Assembly (NCBI RefSeq): GCF_015644665.1
Contig: NZ_JADOBQ010000004.1
Span: 465,660 to 529,659 of the forward strand
Origin: Roseobacter sp. MH60115
GTDB lineage: Bacteria > Pseudomonadota > Alphaproteobacteria > Rhodobacterales > Rhodobacteraceae
Direction of reading: 5' to 3'
DNA: 64,000 nt
Shown here: piece after piece, positions 62,678 to 64,000 of the stretch
How positions within the stretch are numbered: position 1 is the first letter of the stretch
Layout: each line of letters starts with the position of its first letter
The notes under the pieces: model-generated
The model's input: the letters and a program-made list of their open reading frames with translations, nothing else
The model's database searches: none
Told to the model about the DNA's origin: nothing
Program-made: the position numbers and the translations under genes

Positions 62678-63516
62678 GATAGAGACGCCAAGAATTCCGG
62701 GGTCAAAACCCCGCTGAAGACATGTGTGGTGGGACCGGTCATCCAGACACCGTCGTCGCGCCAGTCGACATAGAGGGTACCGCCGTCCAGATCGATCCGC
62801 ACCGACCGCCCGGTGAGCCCGCGGCGGGCCGCTGCGACGGCAGTCGCACAGCTCGAAGACCCGGAGGCCAGCGTGATGCCCACGCCACGCTCCCACACAC
62901 GCATGCGAATGTGGTCCGGCCGAATGATCTGCGCCACCTGTACATTGGTGCGTTCGGGATAGAAGGGGTGGTGTTCGTGTGCAGCGCCGAAGGCAGCCAG
63001 ATCGATCGTGTCCACATCCTCGACAAAGAAGGTGCAATGCGGGTTGCCCATGCCCGTGGCGACCGGTGCGCCCTCAATCGGTAAGGAGAGCGTATCCATC
63101 GCCCGCGCAAGCGGTACGTCAGCCCACTCCAACTGCGGGTGCCCCATGTTCACCGAGGTCAGGCCATCGCCCATGTCCCGCGCCTCCAGCGCGCCGCGCT
63201 CGGTTGTCAGGTGCAGCTTGTCCTGACCGGTTTCCTGCATGACATGATGGGCGACACAGCGGGTGGCATTTCCGCAGGCGGCGGCCCCCGATCCATCGGC
63301 GTTGAAAAAGGTCAGATGCAGCGCGTCGGCACCGTTTGTCATGACCGCGAGCTGGTCAAACCCGACCCCGCGATGCCGGTCGCCGAGCGCACGCGCGAGA
63401 TCCGGCGTGACGTCGATTTTCTGCGCGCGCGCATCCAGCACAACAAAGTCGTTGCCAAGCCCGTGCATCTTCATGAAGGGCAATCCGGTATGATCATCGC
63501 TGCGCATTTCGGCCAT
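62674..63516 (-). CDS. dapF: Diaminopimelate epimerase with an atypical second active-site residue
   Basis: A 280-residue DapF that interconverts LL- and meso-diaminopimelate for lysine and peptidoglycan. The first catalytic cysteine is present (Cys81 in AAACGNATR), as are [12 protein letters not shown] and the substrate residues WERG. The second catalytic position, normally Cys in a TLACGTG block, reads TLASGSS, so residue 218 is Ser (codon TCC, plus-strand 62863-62865 GGA). Another Cys is five residues further (Cys223). Either the family in this clade uses Ser or the enzyme has changed. First gene of dapF-mtaB. Confidence 0.93.
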   Translation of the reverse strand: MAEMRSDDHTGLPFMKMHGLGNDFVVLDARAQKIDVTPDLARALGDRHRGVGFDQLAVMTNGADALHLTFFNADGSGAAACGNATRCVAHHVMQETGQDKLHLTTERGALEARDMGDGLTSVNMGHPQLEWADVPLARAMDTLSLPIEGAPVATGMGNPHCTFFVEDVDTIDLAAFGAAHEHHPFYPERTNVQVAQIIRPDHIRMRVWERGVGITLASGSSSCATAVAAARRGLTGRSVRIDLDGGTLYVDWRDDGVWMTGPTTHVFSGVLTPEFLASLS

Positions 63517-63613
63517 ATAAGCTGATGCTGCAAAACTATCCAGTATGTCCTTGCGAAAACACCAAATAAGGGCTTGACCCTCCCCCGGCGCCTTTCTAAG
63601 TAAGCGCTCTAGT

Positions 63614-63689
63614 GGGCCGTTAGCTCAGTTGGTAGAGCAACTGACTTTTAATCAGTGGGTCGCAGGTTCGAATCCTGCACGGCTCACCA
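63614..63689 (+). tRNA. tRNA-Lys (anticodon TTT)
   Basis: A 76-nt tRNA with encoded CCA: acceptor GGGCCGT pairs with ACGGCTC (one G-T pair), the D-arm is TAGCTCAGTTGGTAGAGCA, the anticodon stem-loop CTGACTTTTAATCAG gives TTT, and the T-arm has GGTTCGAATCC. It reads lysine AAA/AAG. Its 3' side is followed by a short direct repeat. Confidence 0.97.
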
Positions 63690-63755
63690 CTAAATCAAAT
63701 AAAATCAGCGACTTGACGTCGGGTGCGTGCTCGCATTTGCCCAGCGCAGCGATGC

Positions 63756-63775
63756 TGGGGGACATATGGGGGACA
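63756..63775 (+). repeat. Direct repeat downstream of tRNA-Lys, possible old integration site
   Basis: TGGGGGACA occurs at 63756-63764 and again at 63767-63775, only 2 bp apart, 67 bp after the tRNA-Lys 3' end. Similar GGGGGACA repeats are often seen beside tyrosine-integrase elements inserted at tRNAs. No integrase is visible within the remaining window, so this is a weak hint. Confidence 0.3.
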
Positions 63776-63882
63776 AACGACCTCATCTGGACAGTTATCG
63801 TGCATACGGAAGGCGGGGTTATTCGCGACCCGCTACTGATGGCTCTTTGTAAGATTAGTGGCGAGGCAAGCCTTTGGCCCGG

Positions 63883-64000
63883 CTAAGCTCGTTTTCCTTG
63901 CAGCAGACGGATCTGTTTCCGCAGTGAGCCCAATTTGACCAATGCTGTTGTGGCCATGAAAGGCAGCTTTGGCGCGTCCATATGCTGCGACACAAAGAAC
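63883..64000 (-). CDS. C-terminal end of an unidentified protein (partial, cut by right edge)
   Basis: On the minus strand an open frame enters from the right edge and ends with TAG (complement 63883-63885). The last residues are FFVSQHMDAPKLPFMATTAL followed by VKLGSLRKQIRLLQGKRA. Composition and codon use look like a real protein and a basic C-terminal helix is plausible. A CoA ligase or similar adenylating enzyme is one guess from the Lys-rich tail, but nothing visible settles it. Confidence 0.55.
   Translation of the reverse strand, partial: FFVSQHMDAPKLPFMATTALVKLGSLRKQIRLLQGKRA

Noticed and set aside
63629..63886. An 85-codon plus-strand frame beginning inside tRNA-Lys
   Set aside because: Its first residues are simply the translated tRNA sequence, a common annotation artefact.
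1..64000. CRISPR array, prophage, secretion or toxin system
   Set aside because: No regularly spaced repeats, structural phage genes, cas genes or secretion components were found while reading both strands.

Overview
The window is a stretch of high-GC chromosome from an alphaproteobacterium, almost certainly a marine Rhodobacteraceae (Roseobacter-group) species. Pointers are the PetP/PetR regulator pair, the petABC operon, CobO, a type II lumazine synthase under an FMN riboswitch, a thiBPQ operon under a TPP riboswitch, adenine deaminase next to AMP nucleosidase, and the overall gene style. Most of it is housekeeping DNA with short gaps and many 4-bp ATGA overlaps. I saw no CRISPR array, prophage, secretion system, toxin cluster or recognisable defence system.

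Layout. 1-3.4 kb: a YghU-type glutathione transferase cut by the left edge, a BKACE-type beta-keto acid cleavage enzyme, then about 1.5 kb of insertion-sequence debris next to tRNA-Leu(CAG). 3.7-13.3 kb: an NDUFA9-like reductase, UppP, and glutamate synthase, whose small and large subunit genes (gltD, gltB) are separated by an exported protein and two GFA-fold proteins. 13.4-25.7 kb: MtgA, a glutathione transferase, QueG, a lone hydantoinase/oxoprolinase, a soluble triple-PAS chemoreceptor, MsrB-MsrA, a glutathione peroxidase, a GlxA-type AraC regulator, a DMT exporter, a second-type ClpP, a flavodoxin-like protein and HU. 25.8-29.1 kb: an ade-amn purine operon. 29.1-37.8 kb: a VOC protein, a LysR regulator, and a same-strand run of class II aldolase, sterol desaturase-like oxygenase, acyl-CoA dehydrogenase, ADP-forming CoA ligase, crotonase and glycosyltransferase.

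37.8-49.9 kb: a YeeZ-like epimerase and an ExoD-like protein; xseB-ispA-dxs (isoprenoid supply); petP-petR; ilvE; a Tat-exported PhoD phosphatase; a SAP/DUF6434-like protein; CobO; a second DMT transporter; and a DM13 protein divergent from a TetR regulator across a large palindrome. 49.9-56.5 kb: aroC, the TPP riboswitch with thiBPQ, ribH with its FMN riboswitch, a PaiB-like flavin protein and a glutathione transferase. 56.7-63.7 kb: petABC (cytochrome bc1), a Crp/Fnr-type regulator, an ABM monooxygenase-like protein, dapF-mtaB and tRNA-Lys(TTT). The tRNA is followed by a direct repeat that resembles an old integration site, and by the tail of a gene running off the right edge.

The most unusual items are a diaminopimelate epimerase whose second catalytic cysteine is serine, the aldolase/desaturase/CoA gene run with no assigned substrate, a 52-bp palindrome between the DM13 and TetR genes, a probable 49-residue protein missed by length cut-offs, and the GFA pair inside the glutamate synthase locus. 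All functional calls come from reading translated sequence and motifs; no database search was run.
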